DNA of 64,000 nt from CAVXEH01 sp963805645 (GCA_963805645.1 CAWDVA010000005.1:381519-445518); one strand, 5' to 3'; positions 43,578-53,655 are shown, numbered from the stretch's first letter. Numbers and translations: made by a program. Notes: a model not told the origin generated them from the sequence alone.

Positions 43578-43701
43578 GCGAGGTGTCCCGTTCTGCGCTG
43601 CTTCCATCTGCGTGACGCGCGGTCCATGGCCAGCTCGCCATGCACGGCACGTCGAAACCGCGGCTTCGCAGCGCCCCCGGACCATGCTCCCGGCGGACCG
43701 A

Positions 43702-43725
43702 CTCGTCATGACGGTCGGTCATGTG
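43702..43725. promoter_or_regulatory. Tandem CATG-centred site 3
   Basis: CGTCATGACG and GGTCATGTG with CATG centres 13 bases apart, in the divergent gap between the ice-binding-like gene (125 bases away) and the DUF2254 gene (80 bases away). Confidence 0.5.
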
Positions 43726-43804
43726 ATCCGGAGCGAACGACGTCAGATGAGCGTGTCCACGACGTCGAGCCGAATCGATCCCGCCACCGGCGTCGTATGC
43801 TGCG

Positions 43805-45238
43805 ATGCAGTTCGCCCGCATCGGTGTGGAAATGACCTCGCTCCGCCTGGTCGAGTTCCTGGATAGGCTCCGGTCACGCCTGTGGTTCATCCCGGGGATG
43901 TTGGCGATCGGTTCCGCGCTCCTCGCGTTCGCGCTCGCTGGCCTCGATCGGCTCGTCGACCGGTCGGTCGCGAGCAACCTGAGCGGCATCCTGTTCTCCG
44001 GCGGACCCGAGAGCGCCCGCCTCGTGTTGTCCACGATCGCCGCAGCGATGCTGACCTTCACCGGCCTGGTCTTCACGGTGACGATGCTGGTGCTCCAGCT
44101 GGCCAGTGCGCAGCTCTCGCCGCGCGTGATGCGCACGTTCCTGCGCGATCGGCTGAACCAGAGCGTGCTCGGGTTCTTCATCGCCACGTTCCTCTATGCG
44201 CTGCTCGTCCTCCGCGACGTGCGCTCGTCGCCGAACGCCGCGGCGTTCGTGCCCGCCATCGCGGTGACCGTCGCATACCTGCTGCTGCTCGCATCGGTTG
44301 GCCTGTTCGTGGTCTACATCCACCACATGGCGCAGGCCATCCGCGCGGCGACCGTCCTGCGCAGCGTGGCTGCCGAGACGCGCGAGGCGATCCTGCGGCT
44401 CTATCCCGAGGACGTCGGCGGTGAACCCTCGCCACCGGTACCGTCGCTGCCCGAGCGCCCCACGGACGGCGTTGCCACGCTCGAGGGCGCGCCGGGCGTG
44501 ATCACCTCGGTTGACGAAGAAGCGCTCGTCAACCTTGCCACCGATCACGGCATCAGCGTCGAGCTGACGCACATGGTCGGCGACTTCGTCCCGACCGGCG
44601 CCCCGCTCGCCCGAGTCTGGCGGGTGCAGGCGATGGCAGATGACCAGCCGGACGGGACGGACGAGGCGCCGCTGCCGCTCGAGGCCCTGGCTCGGGCGAT
44701 CCAGACCGGCACGGAGCGGACGATGACCCAGGACGCCGCGTTCGGCTTCCGGCAGATCGTCGACATTGCCGAGCGGGCGCTGTCACCGGGGATCAACGAT
44801 CCGACCACGGCGGTCCAGGCGCTCGACCAACTCCACGACCTCCTGCGACGTCTCGCTCGGCGCAAGATTCCGTCGCCGGTACGACTGCCGGATGACGGGC
44901 CGGTCCTGCTCAGCCTGCCCCGACCCGATTGGGACGACTACGTGAGCCTGGCGCTCGACGAGATCCGCCTGTTCGGCGCCGGTTCGCTCCAGGTCGCCCG
45001 CCGCCTGCGCTACCTCCTGCTCGATCTGAAGGACGCCGCTCCAGGCTTCCGCCAGACGCCGATCACGCGCCAGCTCCAGCTGCTCGATGCCGCGATTGCG
45101 TCGCGCTATGAGTTCGCCGCCGATCGGCGAGCCGCGGCACAGCCGAGCCCATCGGGCCAGGGCCCCGAGGAGGCGCCGACGCCGGCCCCGGAGGACGAAG
45201 AGGAACAATCTGGGGACCCCCACGTCGCCCGCGGTTGA
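43805..45238 (+). CDS. DUF2254 membrane protein
   Basis: 477 residues. The first 190 hold four membrane helices (LWFIPGMLAIGSALLAFAL to LLLLASVGLFVVYIHHMAQAI). AAAMLTFTGLVFTVTMLVLQLASAQLSPR and RALSPGINDPTTAVQALD are the signature parts of DUF2254. The remainder is a cytoplasmic domain and an acidic C-terminal tail (APEDEEEQ). Function unknown, likely transport or sensing. The ATG at 43805 is very close to a TATGCT box; an ATG at 43832 is possible. Confidence 0.85.
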   Translation: MQFARIGVEMTSLRLVEFLDRLRSRLWFIPGMLAIGSALLAFALAGLDRLVDRSVASNLSGILFSGGPESARLVLSTIAAAMLTFTGLVFTVTMLVLQLASAQLSPRVMRTFLRDRLNQSVLGFFIATFLYALLVLRDVRSSPNAAAFVPAIAVTVAYLLLLASVGLFVVYIHHMAQAIRAATVLRSVAAETREAILRLYPEDVGGEPSPPVPSLPERPTDGVATLEGAPGVITSVDEEALVNLATDHGISVELTHMVGDFVPTGAPLARVWRVQAMADDQPDGTDEAPLPLEALARAIQTGTERTMTQDAAFGFRQIVDIAERALSPGINDPTTAVQALDQLHDLLRRLARRKIPSPVRLPDDGPVLLSLPRPDWDDYVSLALDEIRLFGAGSLQVARRLRYLLLDLKDAAPGFRQTPITRQLQLLDAAIASRYEFAADRRAAAQPSPSGQGPEEAPTPAPEDEEEQSGDPHVARG

Positions 45239-45240
45239 GG

Positions 45241-46257
45241 CTAGACGGCCGTTGCACTCCGGGAGATGGCCCGCCAACCAAGCGTCGCGACAGCCGCTGC
45301 GCCGCCCACCAGCGCCCCGGCGGCGACGATGCCACGGCGCATTGTGAGCCGCAGGGCCGGGCTCCAGCTCACTGCCGCCGCGTCGAACTGCCCGTGCGCC
45401 CCGTGGTCCTGTTCCGCGTCGAGGGGATGGGTGAGGTTGTCCGGGCGCCCCTGGTCAATTGGCGCGTCCGTCTGCTGCGCGCCGTACCCGGTTCGTCCAA
45501 GGTACCTGTCCAGCAGGCCGGGGATCAGACGCTGGCCCCAGATCGCCGCGTAGGTGGACCGTCCCACGAACAGCTCCCGCCGGCGATGCTCCGCGGCGAA
45601 GAGGATCGCCCGCGCCGCGACCTCGGGCTGGAAGATCGGCGGCACCGGCTGCCCTCCGTGCGGTAGGCGACTCCGGACCCAGCCGAACTGCGGGGTGTTG
45701 ACCGCCGGCAGGTGAACGACCGAGACGCGGACGTGGCTGCGGTCATGGATGAGCTCGCATCGGAGGGAATCGGTGAAGCCCACGATCGCGTGCTTGGCCG
45801 CGCAGTAGGCCGACTGCAGCGGAATTGACCGATAGGCAAGAGCCGAGCCCACCTGCACGATCACCCCGCTGTCACGGCTCCGCATGCGTCGCAGGGCCGC
45901 CAGGCTGCCGTGCACGCAGCCGAGGTACGCGACCTCGGTGACCCGCCGGTACTCCTCGGCGCGCATCTCGGCAACCGGGGAGAAGACCGAGACCATGGCG
46001 TTGTTGACCCACACGTCGATCGGTCCGAGCTCGCGCTCGACACGGTCGGCTGCTGCCTCGACCGCGGCCGCATCGGCCACATCGACCGGCACCGCAAGTG
46101 CGCGTCGACCCAACGAGCGCACCTCCTCCGCGGCAGCTTCGAGGCCCCGCTCTCCGCGCGCGAGCAGCGCAACGTCATTGCCCCGCCGCGCGAACGCGCG
46201 CGCGGCCGCGCGACCCACGCCGGCGGAGGCTCCGGTGATGACAACAACCTGGTCCAT
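45241..46257 (-). CDS. Short-chain dehydrogenase with C-terminal extension
   Basis: 338 residues. The SDR core has VVVITGASAGVGRAAARAF, the active-site Tyr-Lys SAYCAAKHAIVG and VDVADAAAVEAAADRVE. Past residue 240 is an extension of about 90 residues with RYLGRTGYGAQQTDAP and a terminal hydrophobic helix (GIVAAGALVGGAAAVATLGW), which may tether it to the membrane. The ATG at 46257 has an AAAGGAG site; the open frame upstream is not coding. It is convergent with the DUF2254 gene (two bases apart). Confidence 0.87.
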   Translation of the reverse strand: MDQVVVITGASAGVGRAAARAFARRGNDVALLARGERGLEAAAEEVRSLGRRALAVPVDVADAAAVEAAADRVERELGPIDVWVNNAMVSVFSPVAEMRAEEYRRVTEVAYLGCVHGSLAALRRMRSRDSGVIVQVGSALAYRSIPLQSAYCAAKHAIVGFTDSLRCELIHDRSHVRVSVVHLPAVNTPQFGWVRSRLPHGGQPVPPIFQPEVAARAILFAAEHRRRELFVGRSTYAAIWGQRLIPGLLDRYLGRTGYGAQQTDAPIDQGRPDNLTHPLDAEQDHGAHGQFDAAAVSWSPALRLTMRRGIVAAGALVGGAAAVATLGWRAISRSATAV

Positions 46258-46322
46258 CTGACTTGGCTCCTTTCGCTTCACTGGCTCTGCTTCATTCGTG
46301 CCGAGCGGCCGGCCGGCTCCCG

Positions 46323-46751
46323 TCAGGTCATCCCGCGGAGGCGTCGGATCGTGGCCACGATCTCGGGGGCGGCGAGCAAAAGGGCGGTGAGGGAAACGAG
46401 CGCGGACCCCAGGCAGAGGAGGCACCACGCATGGATCGCGAATGCCTGGACCGCCGCAAGCCCGATCGCGGCGCAGCCGAGCCCGGTCGACAGTCCCCCA
46501 TAGGCGAGGACGAGTCGCGGTTGCACCCGCCAGCGCTCGGCGCCGCCGGCGAGCGCCAGCACCGCTTCTGCGAGATAGGCGAGAACGCCGAGCAGAGCGT
46601 CCGGAACGGGCAGGGAGGTGGCGAGCGTCGAGCTGAGGACCTCGCGGCTGCCGTTGCCGAAGACCGGGTCCCAGACACCGTTGGTGACGCCAAGCTCGAA
46701 GAGCGAGAGGTAGCCGGCAATGAGCAGCCCCGCGCCCGCGAGGAGCGCCAC
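46323..46751 (-). CDS. VKOR-like membrane protein lacking the loop Cys pair
   Basis: 142 residues with four membrane helices, matching the vitamin K epoxide reductase / disulfide-bond family. The catalytic CxxC is kept in AIHAWCLLCLGSAL. The loop region WDPVFGNGSREVLSSTLA lacks the second Cys pair of classic bacterial VKOR. PVPDALLGVLAYLAEAV fits the family. A separate thiol partner may supply the missing Cys. Start at GTG 46751; upstream start possible. Confidence 0.72.
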   Translation of the reverse strand: MALLAGAGLLIAGYLSLFELGVTNGVWDPVFGNGSREVLSSTLATSLPVPDALLGVLAYLAEAVLALAGGAERWRVQPRLVLAYGGLSTGLGCAAIGLAAVQAFAIHAWCLLCLGSALVSLTALLLAAPEIVATIRRLRGMT

Positions 46752-47027
46752 CGGCCAGCGGTGCGAGAACGCCGAGGGCTGAGCGCGAGAGGAGATGTGG
46801 ACCCGGGATGCAACCGCGGCGACCGCCCGGCGTCGTCGGCCGAGCGCTCTCGGTCTCGTCAGCGGCCTGCCGCCACCGTCAGTCCTGTCCTCGCATTACC
46901 CGCCAATTGTATGCCATATGACAATCATCGGCAAGGCGCTATGGGCATCGTTTCGTGGTTGTACTCGTGACAACGTCGGCAGCGCCGGTGCAGCCGGCGG
47001 CCACGCAAGGACCGTGGAGGCGAAGGT
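46752..47027. other. Gap at the left edge of the accessory region
   Basis: 276 bases without a supported gene. The stretch 46890-46960 is clearly more A/T-rich than its surroundings, and the repeat copy begins just after it, which would fit an insertion boundary. Confidence 0.3.
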
Positions 47028-47282
47028 TGGCTCCGGCGGGCGGGAGCCGGGCACTTACTGCGTTCGCGAGGCGAGAGCTCGAGCGAGATCTCGCTCCCCC
47101 GTCCCGGCCGCTCTCGCGATTGGCTGAAGGTCGCGCTGGTCGACTGCGCCATATGCCACCAGGTGGTCGACCAGACCTCACCGGTGCAGCGGCACTGCGC
47201 CAACTGCCGGCGAGCCTTGAAGCGAACGCGCAGTTATGCTGCGGTTGCGCGCGCCAGAGCGGCTCGCCGACGGCGGACGTGA
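47028..47282 (+). pseudogene. Zinc-ribbon coding segment, copy 1 (no start codon)
   Basis: An 85-codon open frame that starts WLRRAGAGHLLRSRGE and ends ARAARRRRT. It carries a Cys4 zinc ribbon, CAICHQVVDQTSPVQRHC plus NC. It aligns along its length with the segment at 53285-53560, and many differences are at third positions, so selection on the protein is likely. I find no ATG, GTG or TTG upstream in frame, so this copy may be a remnant or start at a rare codon. Confidence 0.5.
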
Positions 47283-47484
47283 TCCTTATCGACCGCTCCG
47301 AGCCGTTGGCATCGGTCAGGGAACATAGCTCCCCGGTACGGTCGTACGTCGAGATTGTTGTCGACGGTCGAGTCGGCATGGGCGCGCCGACGCCGGACCC
47401 CGGCGTTACGGCTAGTGGGTGCCGAGGACGACAACGAGGAATCCAAGGATCAGGGGAATCGCAAGAGGACTGCGAGCACGGCGC
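47283..47484. other. Gap between zinc-ribbon copy 1 and the giant protein
   Basis: 202 bases; nothing convincing is seen. Overlapping short frames are not supported. Confidence 0.3.
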
Positions 47485-50400
47485 CTATTTCTTCTGAATC
47501 GACGCGTCAGCCGAACCCGGCGGCGCCTCCACGTTCCCATTTTCGTCTGTCCCGATCGAGTAGAACTCGTAGTAACCCTTGCCGTCGGGGAAAAGGAAAG
47601 CACGAGAGAACGGTGATGGGTTGGGCAGCGCACTGAACGTGATACCGCCTATCCAATCACCCCACGCAACGTGGTTAGAACTGCGGAAGCGGTAGAAGAT
47701 CTCGACAGTGATCCACGAAGACTCGTCGTCATATGCACTCCCCGTGAGGAGAATCGAGGAATCTCTGGTCGTGCCTGGCAGTTGGTCTACGTGCGTTACG
47801 GGCGGTGTCGTGTCGGCAGGTGGAGGCGGCGTGCGGTCAATCGGGACGAAGAGCGAAACGTCTCCCTCCGCCCCCTGGCTGAACGCCCGCGCATCGACAG
47901 TGAACGCGCTCCACCCTCCATCGTCGTAGGGGTAGATGACCGCGAAGGACTCGTCACCCGAGTCGTAGGCGCCGTCGAGAGGCTCGACCACTTGCCAGTC
48001 TGTCAGTAGGGCAGACCCGCCGCCTCCGAAGACGCCGTACACCCTCACCTCGATCGAATCGATGACTTGGTCGGCGTGCGCATCGCCACTAAGGATCAGA
48101 GAAACACATTGGGCTGGCGAAGTGGTGACGGGTGAGGCGGGGCCTTGAATGATCCCACACGATCCACTCGTGATTGCCGACTGACCCGAGACGTTGAGCG
48201 TTGGCGCGGTGCCTGCGACGAAGGTTGTGGTGGCATCCGCCACGCTAGGAGGAAGCTCAAGGTTGCCGGCGTCATCCGTCGCGATCGTGTAGAACTCGTA
48301 GAGCCCTGGCCCTGACGGGAAGGCGAAGCTTATCGGTGAGGAAGTGCCCGATGGTCCCTCCGCCCAAGTGGTCCACGTCGCGCCGCCGTCGCCGCTGAAC
48401 CGCCACCACAGACTGACCGACGCTACCCCGGTGAGGTCGTCTGAGGCCGAGAACGGGACATCGATCGCCTCCGTTGGGTACTGCGCTTCGAGGGGTCCGA
48501 CGGCTGACGAGGGCGGCGTCTCGTCGACCAGGAAGACCACCCCGCTTGCCGGGGAAGAGATGTTGCCTGCGGCGTCTCTGACCTGCGCAACCAGCGCATG
48601 CTCGCCAAGATCAGGCGTGAGGCTGAAGTCCGCGACCGCGGTGAAGGGCTGCCAGCTGGCTGTTTCCAGCGCGTCCTGAGACTCGGCAATCCGATACGAC
48701 ACCGCAGGTTCGGACAGATCGACGAACCGAACGCCGACGTCCGTACTGGGTGCCTCCCAGTTCCCTTCGTTGACCGCGATGCGCACGGTGGGCGGAGTGA
48801 CATCCTGGGCCGCCGTCACGGACTCCATCAGCTCAGGAGCACCCCGAGCTCCCGCATCGGAGATAGGCACCCCGACGTAGTCGTAGCTCCCAGGGATGAG
48901 CGGGCCATCCGTGAACTCGAATCCGGCACCTGAAAGAGTACCGAGCGACGTCCACGTCGCGGAGTCCGTCCGGTAGACCTCGATGCTTCCAGTCTGATCC
49001 TGGGTCATTCCTCTTATGCCAACGAGACTGCCGTCTTGCGGGTTGATCGCGAGCGCGGCAATGGGCGGCGCATCATCGTCGCTTGCAGCAGTTGGATCCA
49101 TTCCGCGCGCAATTTCCGAGCCATCGGCCTCGCCGGCCCCGTCGGTGTCGGCGGCGAAGGGATCCGACCCTTGCGTCAACTCGGCTGCAAACCCCAACCC
49201 GTCGTGGTCGATGTCCACAGACCCATCAGCCGGATCCTGCGGGTCGAGGCCGACGGCCGTCTCCAGGGCATCCACGACACCGTCGCCGTCCGAATCGGGC
49301 GCTGCCGCCAGGATGGTCGACGTCGCATAGGTGTCGTCGAACGCCTGCCCCGAGTTGTCGATGCCGGTGGCCTCCGCACTGATCTGGTACGTGCCTGGAG
49401 GCATGGTGCCCCAGAAGGCACCGCCGTACGCGCCATCGTTGCGCGCCCCAGCGGCAGCCGTCCCCTCGTCGCGCAGCTGGACGAATCTGGTCTGTCCATT
49501 GGGATCGGTGACGGTGGCCGTCACAGCTGCCCCGGCGATTGGTCCGACGGCGTCCGAGAGGTTGAGGCCCACATCGACGGGCATGCCCGCCAGTCCGCTG
49601 CCGGAGGCCGTGAGTTCCCCCACGTTGGACAATGCGCTCGCGGGCTGAGTCGGTTGCGAGGCACCGTCCACCGTCACGCTGAGATCGTAGCTACTTGTGA
49701 GAGACGGACCACCCACCACCACGATGCCGAGCCGTTGCCACGAGCCAACGTTGACCGTAAGGCCGGGCGTTTCCCCGGCAACCGACGAGCCGCCGAACAT
49801 GTTCGCGTCGGCGACCCAGACCGTGCGTGAGGCTCCTGCGTTGAGGTCACTCTCAAGGACGACCGCGACTCGAAGCGAAGCGAAGTCCCCGCGCGCCCGG
49901 GGATCATTGGGCGGCGCAAGACTGACCTGCGCGGACTGCGTGCCCGCGGGCAGGCCGACCTGGTAGACCCTCGCGGAGCCGGCTCGCAGGTGCTGTCCGG
50001 ACCACGTATGGGGTGCGGCCTCACTGAGTAGTCTCAGGTCTGTTGATGCCGGGTACGGGGCAACAGAACCACTGTGTCCTGTGTGGGGCGTAACCTCGTC
50101 GAGGTAGCGATACCACTGAAACAACCCACCCCCGGCATCGTGGACATACGCAGCGAGCATCGCCTCCCGATAGGCGTCCACGGCGCGCTCCCGCGCCTGG
50201 GCCGAGGTGATCGACGGGTAGGTCTGGGTCGTGTAGTCATAGCCCAAGGCGTTGCCCATGGCGGTCAGGCGCGTGCCTGGCGCGTTGATCAGCGCATCGG
50301 CGAAGTCAGCGACCCGCTGCTCGAGGTCAGTGACGTCCTGAGGTCCGTAATGCTCACCCCAGAATTGCAGCACGGCCGCGGCTTCGTATGCCTGCAACTG

Positions 50401-51916
50401 GTTCTCCGTGATGTCGATAGGGAAGTTTCCATCCCTGTAGAAGCGCATTGTCTGCTGGAGATAGTCGTCTCCTTGGGCGTTGCCAAGGTCCGTGTCGTCC
50501 TGATACGCGTCGACGAGATCAGCACCCAGCGTGGCCGAACTCTCGTCATTGAGCCGATCGTGATTGGGCCCGTAGTTGTAGAGGAAGGCGAAGAACGAGC
50601 CCTCTGCCACGTACTGGAGGGTATGAAACAGCTCGTGGTCGACGGCCGTCCGCCAACTGTTTTCGGTCTTCGACAGGTCCCAAAGTCCGGTCTTGCCATG
50701 ATCAACGATTGCGTCGGCAAACCACGTCCGAACGTTGTCAATGCTCATCTCTATCGAGTCCGGCCCGAGGGTGATCGCTGGCGCTCCGGTGGTGACGTTG
50801 CAGACGAGGCGGATGTCGACCCGGGGCGAAACGGAGAATCCAAGGTCGTGGTACCTGGCCAGGGTGCTCTGTGCTCTGCTTTGGACCTGGTTCGCGATCC
50901 AGGCCGCATCGCTCGTGTACTCGGCCCGGCGAGGATCGACCAGGTAGGCCGGGTCGTACCATACCGTGACCCCAGGCTGATCCGGCCCTGGGCCAGCGTA
51001 GTGGTCGGTCTGCTCATTCGGACAGAACGAGACCGAGGCCAGCTCCGGAGAGAACGAAGTCAGGTGGGCGACGGTGTCCGACGACGAACCGCTGAGGGTC
51101 ACAAACCAGCTGAGGCCGGCACCATTGTCCTGGTAGACGTCGGAGTCCGCGGAATCCGGGAAGTCCTGCTGCTGGCCGATCCGCGTCCAGACCGAGTTGT
51201 AGAACGACTCGTAGTAATGGCTGGCGCCCTGGAGTGGAATCCATTCCTCGCGCCTTGATCCGGGAGTAGCGCCCCCGTCGTCAGTGCCGATACAGGCGAC
51301 TGCGCCGGTGGCGTTGTCCGCGCTGCCGAATCCCCAGTCCGAATCCTGCAAGTAGCAGTCGCCAGCCCGGTAGATGGTTGCTGAGCGCGGATATGGCTCG
51401 TCGTTGATCAACGTGACATCGGTGCGATACGCCTCCTCCCCGGCGACGTAGCGGTCCGTCTGCTCGATGCGTAGCCCGCTGGATCCGAGCTGCACCTCGG
51501 TGATGATCTGGTATGGATCGAGCGTGGTACCGGTGCCCGTTACGGCTGTCTGCGAGAGTGGCGTGTAAGCGATGCGTGGGCTGGCGCTCCCGCCGGCCGG
51601 AATGGTTGCCGGGCCATACAGAGTCCCATCGACCGCAACCAAGGTCCCGCAGGCTGTGTCGCCGTAGAACTCGTTACTGCTGTCGGAGATGTGGCTGAAC
51701 GGCACAGTTCAGATCGGTGGAGATGAAGATCCGAGTCAGCGGTCCGTCCTGGACTTGGATAGTGCCACCGGACTCCACCAGGGCGGTCGCAGAGGGCGGG
51801 CCGCTCTTCGGATCTGCCCCCCGCACCTGTGTCGGTACCAGCAGCAACAGCGACAGGGTAAGGACCGCCCCGCGGTACGCAGCGGTCTGTCCATGGTGCC
51901 GCGAGTCAGGGCGCAT
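47485..51916 (-). pseudogene. Giant secreted multidomain protein with HExxH motif, frameshifted near the N-terminus
   Basis: About 1,476 residues if one base near 51698 is removed. The N-terminus from the ATG at 51916 has a signal peptide (YRGAVLTLSLLLLVPTQVRG) behind a GGAGG site, then runs to TDLNCAV. The other frame resumes SHISDSSNEFYGD. A zinc metallopeptidase-like motif HELFHT (50623-50637) is followed by NDESSATLG. Next come calcium-type repeats (PDSDGDGVVDALETAVG), then Ig-like domains each opening with DxTPP. It is probably a surface or secreted protease. I do not recognise the exact family. Confidence 0.75.
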
Positions 51917-51951
51917 GAGTTGATCCCCCTCCGGTCTTAGAATGTTGGTAC

Positions 51952-52470
51952 TTAGGCGTGACGGGTGACCTGTCCCTCGGTATCGACGCACCAGTCCTGG
52001 TTGACCCACGGATTGCGCGGATAGAGTTCAGGTGGCGCGAATGCCCGGGCCCTGGGCAGGCGCAGCCCGACCATCCCGCCGCCGGCGTGATCGAGGACCA
52101 GGAACAGCATCGCGTCGGAGACCTCCCAGGCGTAGTCGGCTAAGAGCATGAACGGACAGTCCGAGGCCAGGTCCGAGGAAGCCTCCCGGGGGACTTGGTA
52201 GTACCACGCGGCAGGGTCTGTCCCCGCCAGGAGCAGCCAGCCGGGCTGCCGGCCCCCGCTCAGGTTGCGACCGGCGTCGAGGTCGTAGCGGGTGCCGTCG
52301 TCAAGAACGGCCACCTGGTGCCCGTTGGGCAGCTTGTCGAGCGACTGGACCACGCCGACGACGGTTGGGGTGGGTGCGCCATCGGGGCGACTAGGTCCGC
52401 ACCCGGTCAGCCCGGCCAGCATGAGCAGTCCGACAGCGATAGACGCGACCGAGCGTGCCGACCGAACCAT
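51952..52470 (-). CDS. Lipoprotein of unknown function
   Basis: About 172 residues. The signal peptide ends in the lipobox LAGLTGC (Cys24). The mature part has VVGVVQSLDKLPNGHQVAVLD, a small beta-rich domain, and two conserved-looking Cys (DCPFML and DWC). It lies 36 bases upstream of the giant protein gene and in the same direction, so it may be co-transcribed and help its secretion. The ATG at 52470 is preferred; an ATG at 52542 gives a longer Arg-rich leader. Confidence 0.7.
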   Translation of the reverse strand: MVRSARSVASIAVGLLMLAGLTGCGPSRPDGAPTPTVVGVVQSLDKLPNGHQVAVLDDGTRYDLDAGRNLSGGRQPGWLLLAGTDPAAWYYQVPREASSDLASDCPFMLLADYAWEVSDAMLFLVLDHAGGGMVGLRLPRARAFAPPELYPRNPWVNQDWCVDTEGQVTRHA

Positions 52471-52613
52471 GCGCGTGGTGGTCCTCCCCCTCTCTCCTCG
52501 GCGGAATCGTACCCGATCGGGGCTTGTGCCGTAGGAAATCATTCTGTCGGACCCGTTCGATGATTCACCGAGCGGGGACTATGGTCATGGGCTGGTCTTG
52601 GTTGAGTGCGAGC

Positions 52614-52619
52614 TAGGAT
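52614..52619 (+). promoter_or_regulatory. Candidate leaderless -10 box
   Basis: TAGGAT ends six bases before the GTG at 52626, the same spacing as at 13520-13525. Confidence 0.35.
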
Positions 52620-52625
52620 GGCCGC

Positions 52626-53282
52626 GTGGCAAGGGTTCCTCGGCCCGCCGTGGTCGTGATCGTAGCGGCGACACTGCTCTGGACCGCGTGCTCTGAGGCC
52701 CCACCGTCGGGTCTCGACGAGCTTCGCGCGATGCCCGAGTCAGCACTCGCGCCACTGAGCTCCGAGTCGCTCGCGAAAGGAGGCGGAAATGCGAGCCAGG
52801 GTATCGACGGACCTATTCCCGCCGAAGCCTGGAACATCCTTGGGACCAATCTCTCCATTCCCAAGATCGAGGACTTTTATGCGGGGGAGCTGGCATCGCG
52901 AGGCTGGGCGGCGGGTGGCGGGGAGAGTGGAATCACTGGCACACACGAGGTCGAGGCTCGCGCCTGGCACCGCGATGGATTGGTGTTCCGGCTTGGATTC
53001 TGGAAGCTAGAGGAGTGGAGACAGGGCCACAAGGTTGGGCTCGACTACACGACCATCTTTGAGGTGCGACTCATTGCCCGCGGTTCCACAAAGCCTGCCA
53101 CGTCGGAGTCCTCGCCGACCCTGGGTCTGCCGTTGGCCGTGTTGGCCGCCATCCCGAGGGGCGGGGAGCCGCCCGGACGTTGGGAACCGGATCGAACCTA
53201 TGTCCGCGCGACAGCGCTCAGCCGTTCAACCTGCCCGATTCCGTGCTCAGCCAGGGCGCAGAAACGTGCTACCTCGAGGTAG
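52626..53282 (+). CDS. Lipoprotein of unknown function
   Basis: 218 residues. The signal peptide ends WTACSEA (lipobox TAC, Cys22). The mature part holds GIDGPIPAEAWNILGTNLSI and a beta-rich stretch AWHRDGLVFRLGFWKLEEW. The last 60 residues have poor coding character, overlap zinc-ribbon copy 2 and may be read-through; the original end could have been near 53100. It is divergent from the other lipoprotein. Family not recognised. Confidence 0.55.
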   Translation: MARVPRPAVVVIVAATLLWTACSEAPPSGLDELRAMPESALAPLSSESLAKGGGNASQGIDGPIPAEAWNILGTNLSIPKIEDFYAGELASRGWAAGGGESGITGTHEVEARAWHRDGLVFRLGFWKLEEWRQGHKVGLDYTTIFEVRLIARGSTKPATSESSPTLGLPLAVLAAIPRGGEPPGRWEPDRTYVRATALSRSTCPIPCSARAQKRATSR

Positions 53283-53284
53283 CT

Positions 53285-53560
53285 TGGCTCCGGCGGGCCG
53301 GAGCCGGCCACTTACTGCGTTCCCGAGGCGAGGCCTCGAGCGAGATCTCGCTCCCCCACCCTGTGCGCAACCGGGAGTGGCTGAAGGTCGCGCGCATCGA
53401 GTGCGCCGAATGCCACCAGGTCGTCGCACAAACCTCACCTGTTCAGCGGTACTGCGTCGAGTGTCGGCGGGCCTTGAAGGGAGCGCGCGCCCGCGACGCC
53501 GTCGACCGCGTCAGAGCGGCTCGTCGCCGTCACTCACCATGTGGTGGTGCGAACGGTTGA
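53285..53560 (+). CDS. Zinc-ribbon protein, copy 2
   Basis: The core reads EWLKVARIECAECHQVVAQT then SPVQRYCVECRRALKGARAR and a basic C-terminal tail. The Cys4 set (CxxC, 13 residues, CxxC) would bind one zinc; the basic tail suggests nucleic acid binding. Coordinates cover the part homologous to copy 1. Upstream in-frame starts are GTG at 53243 and TTG at 53180, both without a clear ribosome site. Role unknown. Confidence 0.5.
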   Translation, partial: WLRRAGAGHLLRSRGEASSEISLPHPVRNREWLKVARIECAECHQVVAQTSPVQRYCVECRRALKGARARDAVDRVRAARRRHSPCGGANG

Positions 53561-53655
53561 ACCTCGGGAGCCTTGACTGCCGAACGTGACAGCATGGTGC
53601 TTGGGGACAATCCCGGGTATCCCTCGCGCCCCGGTGTCGTCAGACTCGCGAGCGT

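Noticed and set aside
46955..47497. A 180-codon plus frame across zinc-ribbon copy 1
   Set aside because: The frame conserved between the two copies is a different one, so this frame is an overlap artefact.
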